NCBI RefSeq assembly: GCF_000775995.1
Contig: NZ_CP009227.1
Coordinates: forward strand, 2,276,296-2,340,295
Direction of reading: 5' to 3'
DNA length: 64,000 nt
From: Treponema sp. OMZ 838
GTDB lineage: Bacteria > Spirochaetota > Spirochaetia > Treponematales > Treponemataceae
The translations under genes and the position numbers were made by a program. The notes below the pieces were generated by a model that searched no databases, had not been told where the DNA came from, and worked only from the letters and a program-made list of their open reading frames with translations. This document shows, one piece after another, positions 14,740 through 23,515 of this stretch. Position 1 is the stretch's first letter, and every line of letters starts with the position of its first letter.

Positions 14740-15681
14740 ATGGCAAAACAATTAAAAAACGGGCAGCTTGTTGCAATAGGGGCGGCGGTTGTACTCGTCA
14801 CATTGGCATTTTTCAGTTTTACCGTTATTTCGACCACGGATAACGGTGTGGTAACTCGGCTCGGTAAGTACAACCGGACGCTGCAGCCCGGGTTGCAGTT
14901 TATTATCCCGATTATTGAACGGGTGTATCATATTCCTGTTACGATCGTTCAAAAAGAGGAATTCGGTTTTCGTACCACGATGGCATCAGACCGGAGTCAG
15001 TACCGGAACAACATCCTCACCGAATCTTCTATGCTGACCGGCGACCTCAACATTATCAATGTTGAATGGACGGTACAGTACCGCATTATCGATCCCAAGG
15101 CATGGCTTTTTAATGTTAAGGCAGACGAGCGGATGAACACAATCCGCGATGTGTCCGCTGCGGCAATCAACAGTCTAATCGGCGACCGCACTATTTTTGA
15201 TATTATGGGATCTGAACGCGACCCCATTCAGTTTTTAGCGCCCAAAATTATGAATGAAAAGTATAAGCAGCTGGGGCTCGGTATTGCGGTTTCGTCGGTG
15301 CAGCTGCAAAACGTTGTTCCGCCGGAAGACGTGCAGCAAGCCTTTGAGGATGTCAATATCGCCATTCAGGATATGAACAGGTTGATTAACGAAGGCAAAG
15401 AAGCCTACAATAAAGAGATACCCAAAGCAAAAGGCGAGGCAGACCGTATGATTCAAGAAGCGCGAGGTTATGCGGCGGAACGGATCAACAAGGCGGAAGG
15501 AGATGTTGCGCGGTTTAACGCTGTCTATGCTGAGTATAGCAAGGCCCCTGATATTACGAGGCGCCGCCTTTATCTTGAAACGCTCGATAAAATATTTTCG
15601 AATACCGACAAGGTAATCTTCATCGATAAAAATGTCAAAAATTTCTTACCGTTAAAAAATCTTTCGGGAGGGGAACAGTGA
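14740..15681 (+). CDS. hflK: Membrane protease modulator HflK
   Basis: A 313-residue SPFH-domain protein. One N-terminal membrane helix (about 10-32) is followed by GVVTRLGKYNRTLQPGLQFIIP, the start of the band 7 domain, and a C-terminal helical part with KAKGEADRMIQEARGYAAERINKAEGD, typical of HflK. With HflC it forms a large cage around the FtsH protease and restrains it. It lacks the long glycine/proline-rich N-terminus of proteobacterial HflK. AAGGAGG lies before the ATG. The gene overlaps hflC by four bases. Confidence 0.9.
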   Translation: MAKQLKNGQLVAIGAAVVLVTLAFFSFTVISTTDNGVVTRLGKYNRTLQPGLQFIIPIIERVYHIPVTIVQKEEFGFRTTMASDRSQYRNNILTESSMLTGDLNIINVEWTVQYRIIDPKAWLFNVKADERMNTIRDVSAAAINSLIGDRTIFDIMGSERDPIQFLAPKIMNEKYKQLGLGIAVSSVQLQNVVPPEDVQQAFEDVNIAIQDMNRLINEGKEAYNKEIPKAKGEADRMIQEARGYAAERINKAEGDVARFNAVYAEYSKAPDITRRRLYLETLDKIFSNTDKVIFIDKNVKNFLPLKNLSGGEQ

Positions 15682-16676
15682 GAGCGAGGAAAATAGATCC
15701 GGTAAAAGCAAAGAAGATAGTGCAGTTTGGCGCCATACTACTGGGTATTCTTATTCTTGTGTTATTGGTAAAGCCTTTTTATATTTTAAATGAGGGACAA
15801 ACCGCGGTTATCACTCAGTTCGGTAAAATTGTCAAAGCCGAAACGGAGGCGGGGCTTCATTTTAAGATACCGATTCTGCACCAGGTACATCGATACACGG
15901 CAAAATTGCTCCGCATCGATGGCGACCCTCAAAAAATTCTTACCAAAGAAAAGCAATTCATCGAAGTGAATACGACCAGCCGTTGGCGTATTTCAGACAT
16001 CCTCAGGTTCTATCAATCTCTCGGAACCTACGAAGCCGCTTATTCGCGTCTTTCGGATATTATCGACTCATCAGTGCGGGATATTATCACCGTCAACAGT
16101 TTGAATGACGTTGTCCGCAACACCAACATCATTAATGAAATGGTGCATCAAGAGCAGATCGGGCTGAATACGGATGAGGTTAAGCTGGAGGAAGTAACCG
16201 GCGCGGAAAAGGTTGTGTATGCGAATATCGAAAAAGGGCGCGATATGCTGGCTGCCGAAATTTTAAAGAAGGCGAATATGCAGCTGAAAGATTTCGGCAT
16301 TGAGGTTATCGATGTCATCTTTAAAGAGATAAAATATTCCGACGAATTGCAAGCCTCCGTATATAATAGAATGATTAAGGAACGGAATCAGATTGCGCAA
16401 ACCTTCCGTTCTACCGGTGAGGGCAAAAAGGCGGAATGGCTCGGTAAGTTGGAAAACGAGAAAAAGAGCATCCTGTCAAAGGCATATGCCGAATCGGAGA
16501 AGATAAAGGGTGCGGCGGATGCGCAGGCTACCGCAATTTATGCCGCATCGTACGGCAAGTCCCCTGAGTTTTACAGTTTTTGGAAGAGTCTTGAAGTATA
16601 CCAAAACGCACTTCCCGATACCGAAAAGATATTATCAACCGATATGGAATACTTTCAGTATCTTTATAAACATTAA
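15678..16676 (+). CDS. hflC: Membrane protease modulator HflC
   Basis: A 332-residue SPFH protein, partner of HflK. One membrane helix (about 13-35) is followed by LNEGQTAVITQFGKIVKAETEAGLHFKIP. The C-terminus has KSILSKAYAESEKIKGAADAQATAIYAASYGKSPEFYSFWKSLEVYQ, the standard HflC ending. It starts with GTG at 15678, overlapping the hflK TGA as GTGA, with GGGAGGGG upstream. Translation is therefore coupled. Confidence 0.92.
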   Translation: MRARKIDPVKAKKIVQFGAILLGILILVLLVKPFYILNEGQTAVITQFGKIVKAETEAGLHFKIPILHQVHRYTAKLLRIDGDPQKILTKEKQFIEVNTTSRWRISDILRFYQSLGTYEAAYSRLSDIIDSSVRDIITVNSLNDVVRNTNIINEMVHQEQIGLNTDEVKLEEVTGAEKVVYANIEKGRDMLAAEILKKANMQLKDFGIEVIDVIFKEIKYSDELQASVYNRMIKERNQIAQTFRSTGEGKKAEWLGKLENEKKSILSKAYAESEKIKGAADAQATAIYAASYGKSPEFYSFWKSLEVYQNALPDTEKILSTDMEYFQYLYKH

Positions 16677-16691
16677 CGCGGGGACTGATAG

Positions 16692-16720
16692 AGCGCTTAA
16701 AAAAAATGCTTTTAAGCGCT
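16692..16720. repeat. Palindromic hairpin after hflC (family A)
   Basis: AGCGCTTAAA (16692-16701) and TTTAAGCGCT (16711-16720) are perfect 10-bp arms. No T run follows, so it may be an mRNA-end stabiliser or an intergenic palindrome rather than a terminator. Confidence 0.5.
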
Positions 16721-16775
16721 GGACTAATATTTGTTGAGATTTTTACCGATACTGAAATATGCAGGGAGGACTCCG

Positions 16776-17399
16776 GTGAGACGTAGAGGTTCTTTTGGAC
16801 GAGTAATAGTATTGCTTTTATTGATTATTATATTGGTTTTCGGCGGACTTTTTTGGTTTAGCTATCTCGGCTTAATCAATGCGCGAGGAGTTTTTTCACC
16901 GGTATACTCATGGTTCGGGTTAAAAACACCTGCCGGCGTTGCTTCTCCGGCTGATGCTGATGCGGATTTGGATGCCGACCGGTATGCAAAGCGGTTGATT
17001 GCACTTGATGTCCGCTCGCAGGAGCTTGATAAAAAAGAAGCTGATGTTACCGCCCGCGAAAAAGAAGCGGCACAAGTATCGCAGGAGCTGGATGACCGGC
17101 TTTCTATTATAGAAGAAAAAGAAAAGTCTTTTAAACAGATGATGACGGAACGCGATATGCGGGAAGTAAATATCGACCAGATTGCACGGTATATCAATGG
17201 AATGCCGCCTCAGAAGGCTGTCGCAAACCTGCTGCAAATGGATGATCAAGATATTATCGATGTGTTGCGGGCGGTAGAGGCAATCGCGAAAAAAGCGAAC
17301 AAGACTTCTTCCGTTGCGTACTGGTTCTCGTTGATGCCGGCGAACCGCGCCGCCGATATTCAGCGCAAGATGGCAAACAAACCGGCAGCGCTCCCTTAA
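16776..17399 (+). CDS. FlbB-like periplasmic flagellar collar/MotE-like protein
   Basis: A 207-residue protein with one N-terminal membrane helix (about residues 8-30), a linker, a charged coiled coil (about 70-125: RSQELDKKEADVTAREKEAAQVSQELDDRL) and a C-terminal helical domain (NIDQIARYINGMPPQKAVANLLQMDDQDIIDVLRAVEAIAKK) that resembles the MotE/FliG-like middle domain. This architecture fits spirochaete FlbB, which builds the collar around periplasmic flagellar motors. GTG 16776 is chosen for GGGAGG just upstream. The neighbours are not flagellar genes, so this remains an inference from architecture. Confidence 0.6.
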   Translation: MRRRGSFGRVIVLLLLIIILVFGGLFWFSYLGLINARGVFSPVYSWFGLKTPAGVASPADADADLDADRYAKRLIALDVRSQELDKKEADVTAREKEAAQVSQELDDRLSIIEEKEKSFKQMMTERDMREVNIDQIARYINGMPPQKAVANLLQMDDQDIIDVLRAVEAIAKKANKTSSVAYWFSLMPANRAADIQRKMANKPAALP

Positions 17400-17410
17400 T
17401 CTCTTGAGAG

Positions 17411-18952
17411 ATGTTATTTCCGACACTCCGGTTTGCGCTCTTTTTTTCCGTTGTCTTTTTTCTGTACTGGTATGTATTCAGGCAGAAAAGACAACGGATT
17501 GTGCTGCTTACCTGCGCAAGCTATTTTTTTTATGCCTGCTGGGATTGGCGTTTTTGCCTCTTGCTGTTCGGAGTGTCGGCGCTGTCCGGTCTTACCGGTT
17601 ATCTGCTCGGTATACAAAAAAACTATATTCCCCGTACCGTTACGATGATAACCGGTACCGTGCTGCACATTCTTTTTCTCGGTTTTTTTAAATATTTTTA
17701 TACAGCTGTTTCCTTTTTAAACTACACGTTTTTTAACGGACAGCTCCAAGCGCCGCTGTTGTTGCAACTGCAAAGTTACTCGCTCTTATTACCGGTAGGA
17801 ATTTCGTACTATACGTTCCGCTCGATGAGCTATATTTTTGATATTTATCTCTGCAAAATGAGGCCGGTTCAATCGTTTATCGAAGTACTGCTCTATATCT
17901 CGTTTTTTCCGCAGCTGGCGTCGGGTCCCATCGTGCAGGCGGAAGCCTTTTTTACAGCCTTGCCGGATAATCTTGCACAGGATGTAACGGCGGAACGCCC
18001 GATAGCGTTTGACCGCAGCGTACTGCTGATCTTGTCGGGGCTGTATAAAAAGATGGTGCTGGCAACCTTTCTTTCCGTGCTTGCCGTCGATCCCGTATTT
18101 GCGAATCCTGCACAGTGTAATACCCTCGAACTGCTTGTTGCTTTGGTATCGTATACGTTTGTTATTTATTGCGACTTTTCCGGCTATAGCGATATGGCAA
18201 TCGGCATCGGGCTTTTGCTCGGCTTTGAAGCACCGCAGAACTTTAACCGTCCGTATCTTTCCCAATCGGTGAGTGAGTTTTGGCGGCGCTGGCATATCAG
18301 TTTTTCGTCGTGGCTGCGCGATTATGTGTATTTCTCTTTCGGCGGCTCGCGTTACGGTTTAGTCCGCACGGTGATTGCGCTGGTTGGGACAATGCTCATC
18401 GCGGGGGTGTGGCACGGCGGCTCTATTCCCTTTGTGCTGTGGGGGCTGCTTCAGGGACTTGCCTGCGCCGCAGAGCGGGTTGCCGCCGTGCTTGGTAAAG
18501 AACGCCGCGCCGCCGCTATAAACACTGCCGCGGGCAACCAAGAATCTCTCATTGCTGCAACGGCTGTATCCGATAAACCGCGCCGCGGCATGGTGCGGTT
18601 TATCGGATGGAACATTGACATGAAACGGCTGCTTCGGCTCGGCGGTATGTTTGTGTTTATCAATATCAGCTGGCTAATTTTCCGGTCGAATACCGTGCGG
18701 GAAATTACGTTGTATCTTTCTTCACTCAAGAATATCACACAGCCGTTCCGCACGGTGCATTGGTTTGTGCTGGTACCGCTCGCCGCCGCCTTTTTGCTGC
18801 AAATCCCGAAAGAAGAAACGCGCCGCGCTTATTTTGCACGGTATGTACGGCTGCCGCTCGCGGTAAAGGCCGCTGCCGTTGTGCTGTTTTTTGTCGGACT
18901 CAATATCGTTTCGACGTCCGGTGTTGCGCCGTTTATCTACTTCGGATTTTAG
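17411..18952 (+). CDS. MBOAT family O-acyltransferase (AlgI/DltB-like)
   Basis: A 513-residue multi-pass membrane protein. Diagnostic segments are LVALVSYTFVIYCDFSGYSDMAIGIGLLLGF, NFNRPYLSQSVSEFWRRWHISFSSWLRDYVYF and the catalytic-histidine motif WHGGSIPFVLWGLLQG. The family passes acyl groups across the membrane to a periplasmic O-acetylation partner. A cytosolic loop near residues 360-395 is rich in alanine and charged residues. The SGNH-type gene starts 16 bases after its stop, giving the usual AlgI-AlgJ-like pair for polysaccharide or glycan O-acetylation. The acceptor is unknown. Confidence 0.9.
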   Translation: MLFPTLRFALFFSVVFFLYWYVFRQKRQRIVLLTCASYFFYACWDWRFCLLLFGVSALSGLTGYLLGIQKNYIPRTVTMITGTVLHILFLGFFKYFYTAVSFLNYTFFNGQLQAPLLLQLQSYSLLLPVGISYYTFRSMSYIFDIYLCKMRPVQSFIEVLLYISFFPQLASGPIVQAEAFFTALPDNLAQDVTAERPIAFDRSVLLILSGLYKKMVLATFLSVLAVDPVFANPAQCNTLELLVALVSYTFVIYCDFSGYSDMAIGIGLLLGFEAPQNFNRPYLSQSVSEFWRRWHISFSSWLRDYVYFSFGGSRYGLVRTVIALVGTMLIAGVWHGGSIPFVLWGLLQGLACAAERVAAVLGKERRAAAINTAAGNQESLIAATAVSDKPRRGMVRFIGWNIDMKRLLRLGGMFVFINISWLIFRSNTVREITLYLSSLKNITQPFRTVHWFVLVPLAAAFLLQIPKEETRRAYFARYVRLPLAVKAAAVVLFFVGLNIVSTSGVAPFIYFGF

Positions 18953-18967
18953 GGAGATACGCAGAGT

Positions 18968-20158
18968 ATGAGTGAAAAAAGTCAACGCGGCGAATCCGCT
19001 CAATACGAGCGGCAAGAATACGACAATCGGCAAGGGCGGAACGGCCGATACTCTCCCAATCAGTGTTTTTTCTTTGTTGTGTTAACGCTGTTTATTCTTA
19101 TTCCGTTTTTAGGGCAGCGGCTTGCGCATCCGGTGCAAAACATCAAAAGAGCCTCTTTAAAAAATATTTACAGCGCACTCACCGCGCCGATTGTTTCCGT
19201 TACCGAATCATCTCCTGTCGCTGCCGTTATTCCCGTACTCAGGAATGCGTTTATACGAACGGCGGGGTTAACGGAGCGCGGCGAATGGGATACGTTCTTT
19301 TATCGCCAAGGGGTGTACGACAGCGAGGTCGCCGCTTTTTACGCGGTAACCGGTGAGCACGGTTATATCGAAACAATGCCCGGCTTTTCGGATAATTTAG
19401 GCGGCAGCGGGCTGCCTGCAGAATTGTTGGGGCAGGTTTCTAAAGCGATGCTCCGCAATGTCTCACTGCCGGTTGTCCATTCCGCACGGATGCCCTTGCG
19501 GCTATTCTTTTTCGGAGATTCTCAGATGCGCAGTATCGCCGCCGGTATGACCCGTGCGCTCGGCTCCGACACCGCTATTACAATACAGGATTTAAGCGTT
19601 CCTTCTTCCGGCTTTCTCCGATCCGATTATTATAACTGGCCGCAAAAACTTGAAGCGCTGCTTGCCGCACAAAAAGACGGAGAACGCTTTGATGCCGCCG
19701 TTGCCTTTTTAGGCATGAACGACTATCAGGATATGTGGACGACCGGCGGCATTATCCTTACGGCGGGTACGCCCGAATGGGAAGAGGTGTACCGTAAAAT
19801 GGTAAAAGCGCATCTCGACATCGTTCTTGCTTCCGTTCCGCGGCTGTACTGGCTCGGCTTGCCGGTAGTGCGGAGCGCTGCGTATAACGAAAAGATGCAA
19901 TACCTAAATGCAGTACACGATTCCGTCGCCGAAGAATACGATTCCAAAAAGCTGGTAAGGATTTCGCTTAAAGGTCTCGTCGAGCAATATGGAACGGGAT
20001 ACATCGGAGCGATTAAGCCCGAAGGCAGCGCATGGATACCGCTTATACAGGGCGACGGTATCCACTACACAATCGAAGGCGGTGAGTATTTAATGAAGCA
20101 CTTCATTGATCGGCTGCACCGCGACTACGCATTTGAAACGCATTGCACAACGCTCTAA
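18968..20158 (+). CDS. SGNH-fold protein paired with the MBOAT acyltransferase
   Basis: A 396-residue protein. One membrane segment lies near residues 35-55, followed by a large extracytoplasmic domain. SGNH-hydrolase blocks are visible: block I FFGDSQMRS, block III AFLGMNDYQDMW and block V GDGIHYTIEGGEYL, with D and H as expected for the catalytic pair. AGGGAG is well placed before ATG 18968. It probably transfers acyl groups delivered by the MBOAT protein to an envelope glycan. The N-terminal 30 residues are very polar. Confidence 0.82.
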   Translation: MSEKSQRGESAQYERQEYDNRQGRNGRYSPNQCFFFVVLTLFILIPFLGQRLAHPVQNIKRASLKNIYSALTAPIVSVTESSPVAAVIPVLRNAFIRTAGLTERGEWDTFFYRQGVYDSEVAAFYAVTGEHGYIETMPGFSDNLGGSGLPAELLGQVSKAMLRNVSLPVVHSARMPLRLFFFGDSQMRSIAAGMTRALGSDTAITIQDLSVPSSGFLRSDYYNWPQKLEALLAAQKDGERFDAAVAFLGMNDYQDMWTTGGIILTAGTPEWEEVYRKMVKAHLDIVLASVPRLYWLGLPVVRSAAYNEKMQYLNAVHDSVAEEYDSKKLVRISLKGLVEQYGTGYIGAIKPEGSAWIPLIQGDGIHYTIEGGEYLMKHFIDRLHRDYAFETHCTTL

Positions 20159-20172
20159 AAGCAGTTACACTG

Positions 20173-21069
20173 ATGCCTATGATACTCGACGATAAATACA
20201 CGATGCCGTATACGGTGCCGACCACTGCCATCGACGGGCAGTACCGCTGTACGCCGTTAACCCTTGCTGCGCTTTCGCAGGATTTGGCGGCTAATCACTA
20301 TAGTTCTACCGGTATATTTATGCCGCAGCTGCAAGAACGGGGTTTGATGTGGATTATTTCCAAGCAGCATTTTGAAATACATGAATATCCGCTCTGGCTC
20401 GATTGCCTGACGTTACAAACATGGGCGCAGCCGCCGAAGGGGCTTTTTTGTTTTCGGGATTTTGCCTATTACTACGCTGAGGACGGAAAGAAAGATTCGT
20501 TGTCTGCGGCTTTTAAAGATTTTGATGCGGCGGAACGGAAGGGTACCGAATGGACGGCAGACTCGTTACGCCGGCATGGAGCGCTGTGTGTGCGCGGCAG
20601 TACGTGCTGGGTTGTGCTGAATACGCACACCAATCAGCCTGCCGTTCTTGACGACACGGTGTTCGGTTCGTTGACGTTTTGTGACGAGCATTTGGAAGGA
20701 CGGGTTTTTGCAAAGATTCCCTTGCCGGAACACTGGGATCGCGAAGAACTTTTCCATCCGTCGCTTTTGGATATCGATATGAACGGGCACGTCAATAATC
20801 TCAATTATATCCGCTGGGCATTGTCGTTTATGGATGCGGACTTTTGCCGCGGTAAATTGCTCCGCGTCCTCGATACCAATTTTTTGATTTCCGCTCAATA
20901 CGGGGAAGAACTCTGCTGCCGCTGTTCTCATATTGAAGACAACGTGTGTGTGCATTCTATTGTGAGAACTGCCGACGGCAGCGAGGTGTTCCGCGCCCGT
21001 ACCGAATGGACTGATGAACGGAAGATGGCACGGCCGCTTCAGGTTGAACATGAAACTTCCCGACTATAA
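20173..21069 (+). CDS. Acyl-ACP thioesterase
   Basis: A 298-residue protein of two hotdog-like halves. The N-terminal half reads MILDDKYTMPYTVP...AALSQDLAANHYSSTG, and the second half holds LLDIDMNGHVNNLNYIRWALSFM, the standard catalytic motif of bacterial acyl-ACP thioesterases, which release free fatty acids from ACP. The start at 20173 (or 20179) is preferred; the TTG at 20143 would overlap the SGNH gene and has no SD. It overlaps ksgA by 20 bases. Its place next to acyl-transfer genes may reflect acyl-chain supply, by inference. Confidence 0.85.
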   Translation: MPMILDDKYTMPYTVPTTAIDGQYRCTPLTLAALSQDLAANHYSSTGIFMPQLQERGLMWIISKQHFEIHEYPLWLDCLTLQTWAQPPKGLFCFRDFAYYYAEDGKKDSLSAAFKDFDAAERKGTEWTADSLRRHGALCVRGSTCWVVLNTHTNQPAVLDDTVFGSLTFCDEHLEGRVFAKIPLPEHWDREELFHPSLLDIDMNGHVNNLNYIRWALSFMDADFCRGKLLRVLDTNFLISAQYGEELCCRCSHIEDNVCVHSIVRTADGSEVFRARTEWTDERKMARPLQVEHETSRL

Positions 21070-21913
21070 TGCGCCGTCCGCACTCGCTGCCGTGCTCGAT
21101 GAACACGGGTTCGGGATGCAGAAAAAATTCGGACAAAACTTTTTGATTAATGCACATATACGGCAGGAGCTTGTTTCCGCGCTCGGCCTTTCCACCGGAG
21201 ATGCTGTATGGGAAGTCGGCCCGGGGCTCGGCTCGATGACATCGTTGCTGTTGGAGGCCGGCGCCGATCTAACCGTGTTCGAAATAGACCGCGGCTTCGT
21301 GCAGCTCTTAACATCCTATTTCGGTTCATATCATTCGTTTCATTTAATAGAAGGCGATGTGCTTAAAACATGGAAGGCTGAATATCAACGGTATGCACCG
21401 AAGGCCTTTTTCGGGAATCTGCCGTACAATATTGCGGCAAAGCTCATCGCGGCGACAATCGAAGCCGAGTGTTTTTTTGACCGTATGGTGATAACCGTAC
21501 AAAAAGAGGTCGGGCTCCGTATGACCGCGGCTCCGGGAAGTGCGGATTACTCGTCGTTTTCGGTGCTGTGCCAATGGGCTTATGATGTAGAGCCGATTCG
21601 CGATATTGCTCCCGCCGCCTTTTGGCCTAAACCGAATGTCGAATCCCGGGCGCTCCGTTTTACCAAAAAACAGTCCCCGCAGCCGGTACGCGATGCACGT
21701 CTTTTTTTAAGTCTTGTCCGCGGCCTTTTCAGTGCGCGGCGTAAAACGGTGAAGAATAATTTAAGCACGATTCTTGCTGCGAGAGGAAAAAAGACGCTGT
21801 CGGCGGAATCCTTGCTGAAAGCGGCTGGAATTGATCCCGCTGCCCGTGCGGAATCGCTGACTGTCTATGATTTTATCCGCTTATCGGATAGACTGGCGGG
21901 CTGTGATGAATAA
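21050..21913 (+). CDS. ksgA: 16S rRNA dimethyladenosine transferase
   Basis: A 287-residue SAM-dependent methyltransferase (RsmA/KsgA) that dimethylates two adenosines near the 3' end of 16S rRNA. KKFGQNFLIN (residues about 26-35), the SAM motif VWEVGPGLGSMT and the catalytic NLPYNIA are all present. The start at 21050 begins MKLPDYN inside the thioesterase gene. An alternative longer frame upstream would use unrelated residues. It overlaps the next gene by 8 bases. Confidence 0.95.
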   Translation: MKLPDYNAPSALAAVLDEHGFGMQKKFGQNFLINAHIRQELVSALGLSTGDAVWEVGPGLGSMTSLLLEAGADLTVFEIDRGFVQLLTSYFGSYHSFHLIEGDVLKTWKAEYQRYAPKAFFGNLPYNIAAKLIAATIEAECFFDRMVITVQKEVGLRMTAAPGSADYSSFSVLCQWAYDVEPIRDIAPAAFWPKPNVESRALRFTKKQSPQPVRDARLFLSLVRGLFSARRKTVKNNLSTILAARGKKTLSAESLLKAAGIDPAARAESLTVYDFIRLSDRLAGCDE

Positions 21914-22520
21914 ACGATTACGTTGTACCGCATTTTTGGTTCTGTGCATGATGACCGTTGCACAGATGCCGCTGATTGCGGACGAAAAAAAAGAAGATCA
22001 TACGCCGGTTCCTTATACAAAAGAGGAATTCCCGCTTTGGCAGCGGGAACTCCGGCGGTTTGAAATACTGTCTTTCGGGGCGCTCCCCTTTGTTACGCTG
22101 CTGTCTTTTTGGGGGTACGATATGATTCGTGCCATACAGCACCCTAAAGATCCTGCCTATTATCCGTGGCCGTTCAAACAAGCTGACAAGGCGGTCGCGC
22201 TGACCGAGAAAGAACAGCTGGGCGTATTTCTTACCGCCGTCGGCATATCGGTAACAATCGCATTAATCGATATAACATACCGCGCGATTAAACGTTCCGC
22301 AGCAAAAAAGCGTTTGGAACGGGAGAATGCCTTTACCGAAGACCCTATTCAGTTTACGCCGATAAAGCCATCGGACGAAGAGGACGCTCAGACTTTGAAG
22401 CTCATGACCGATGCTGCATTGGCTGCGGGGTCTATCGGAGGAATTACAGCACTGTTAGAAAAGGTTACCGCATCGACTCCTTCCGCACAGGGCGGCAAGA
22501 CCGGTACGGCTGCACAATAG
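21906..22520 (+). CDS. Exported or membrane hypothetical protein
   Basis: A 204-residue protein with an N-terminal signal-like segment (MNKRLRCTAFLVLCMMTVAQ), a second hydrophobic segment about residues 55-72 and a third about 98-118. The C-terminal region is polar. I do not recognise it. It overlaps ksgA and ends two bases before rluD, so it sits inside a tight gene string with rRNA modification genes. Confidence 0.65.
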   Translation: MNKRLRCTAFLVLCMMTVAQMPLIADEKKEDHTPVPYTKEEFPLWQRELRRFEILSFGALPFVTLLSFWGYDMIRAIQHPKDPAYYPWPFKQADKAVALTEKEQLGVFLTAVGISVTIALIDITYRAIKRSAAKKRLERENAFTEDPIQFTPIKPSDEEDAQTLKLMTDAALAAGSIGGITALLEKVTASTPSAQGGKTGTAAQ

Positions 22521-22521
22521 T

Positions 22522-23508
22522 ATGAATAAAGTATTTGAGCTTACAGTGCCGGATGGAACCGGCAAGCTGAGGCTTGATGCGTTTTGCAGCAGCGTGCTTA
22601 CCGGTATGACCCGTTCGCAGCTGAAAACGGGGATGCAAGCTGTGCAGCTCAACGGGCGGCAGGCAAAACTTTCAAGTACGGTGCAAGCGGGCGACCGTAT
22701 TACACTGATATGGGAAAATCCGCTCCCCGATGTTCTTATACCTGAACACATTCCGCTCCGTATTGTATATGAAGATAATGATGTCATCGTGGTGAATAAA
22801 CGAGCCGGTATGGTTACGCATCCTGCGGCGGGCAACTGGACGGGGACGCTGGTACAGGCGCTTGCGTATTACCGCTTGCACACGTCGCCCATTCATGATG
22901 AATATGCCCGCCTGCTCGAAGCGGAGCAGGGGAAGGGGCGCTTTGCCGAGCTATTGCGTGCAGGTATCGTTCACCGGCTTGATAAGGATACTTCCGGCAT
23001 CCTTATCACCGCCCGTAGTGCCGAAGCGGAAGCTTTTTTTAAAAACGAGTTTAAGCTGCGGCGCACGGAAAAATATTATATCGCAATTCTGAACGGCATA
23101 CCGGAAAAGCCGGCCGGCATTATCGAAACGTCGGTATTCCGCGACGGGCATAGCCGCATTCGGTTTGCCGCCTCGGCAGATCTGTCTAAGGGAAAATATG
23201 CCCGCTCACGCTATAAAGTGCTGCGGGTGTATGGGCGGTATGCGCTGGTGCTCTTTAAAATCGATACCGGCAGAACTCATCAAATTCGGCTTCATGCGCG
23301 GTTTATCGGCTGTCCGGTGGTCGGAGATCCGCTGTATGGAAAAAAAGAAACCGAATGGAAGGCATACGGGTTGATGCTCCACGCCTATCGCCTGTGCGTT
23401 AATCTTCCTTCAACACAGAAAAAAGCCGTGTTTACCGCCCCGCTGCCCCGAAAATTCCAAACTGTTCTGCGCTTTTTGCAGATGCGGCAGTCACAGGGGA
23501 ATAGCTGA
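22522..23508 (+). CDS. RluA-family 23S rRNA pseudouridine synthase (RluD-like)
   Basis: A 328-residue protein. An S4 RNA-binding domain (about residues 12-75: RLDAFCSSVLTGMTRSQLKTGMQAVQLNGRQ) precedes the synthase domain with the catalytic aspartate in GIVHRLDKDTSGILI and the conserved KKETEWKAYGLMLHAYRL. This arrangement is that of RluC/RluD, which convert uridines in 23S rRNA. It is followed 7 bases later by a second paralogous synthase. Confidence 0.92.
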   Translation: MNKVFELTVPDGTGKLRLDAFCSSVLTGMTRSQLKTGMQAVQLNGRQAKLSSTVQAGDRITLIWENPLPDVLIPEHIPLRIVYEDNDVIVVNKRAGMVTHPAAGNWTGTLVQALAYYRLHTSPIHDEYARLLEAEQGKGRFAELLRAGIVHRLDKDTSGILITARSAEAEAFFKNEFKLRRTEKYYIAILNGIPEKPAGIIETSVFRDGHSRIRFAASADLSKGKYARSRYKVLRVYGRYALVLFKIDTGRTHQIRLHARFIGCPVVGDPLYGKKETEWKAYGLMLHAYRLCVNLPSTQKKAVFTAPLPRKFQTVLRFLQMRQSQGNS

Positions 23509-23515
23509 GGCGTCT

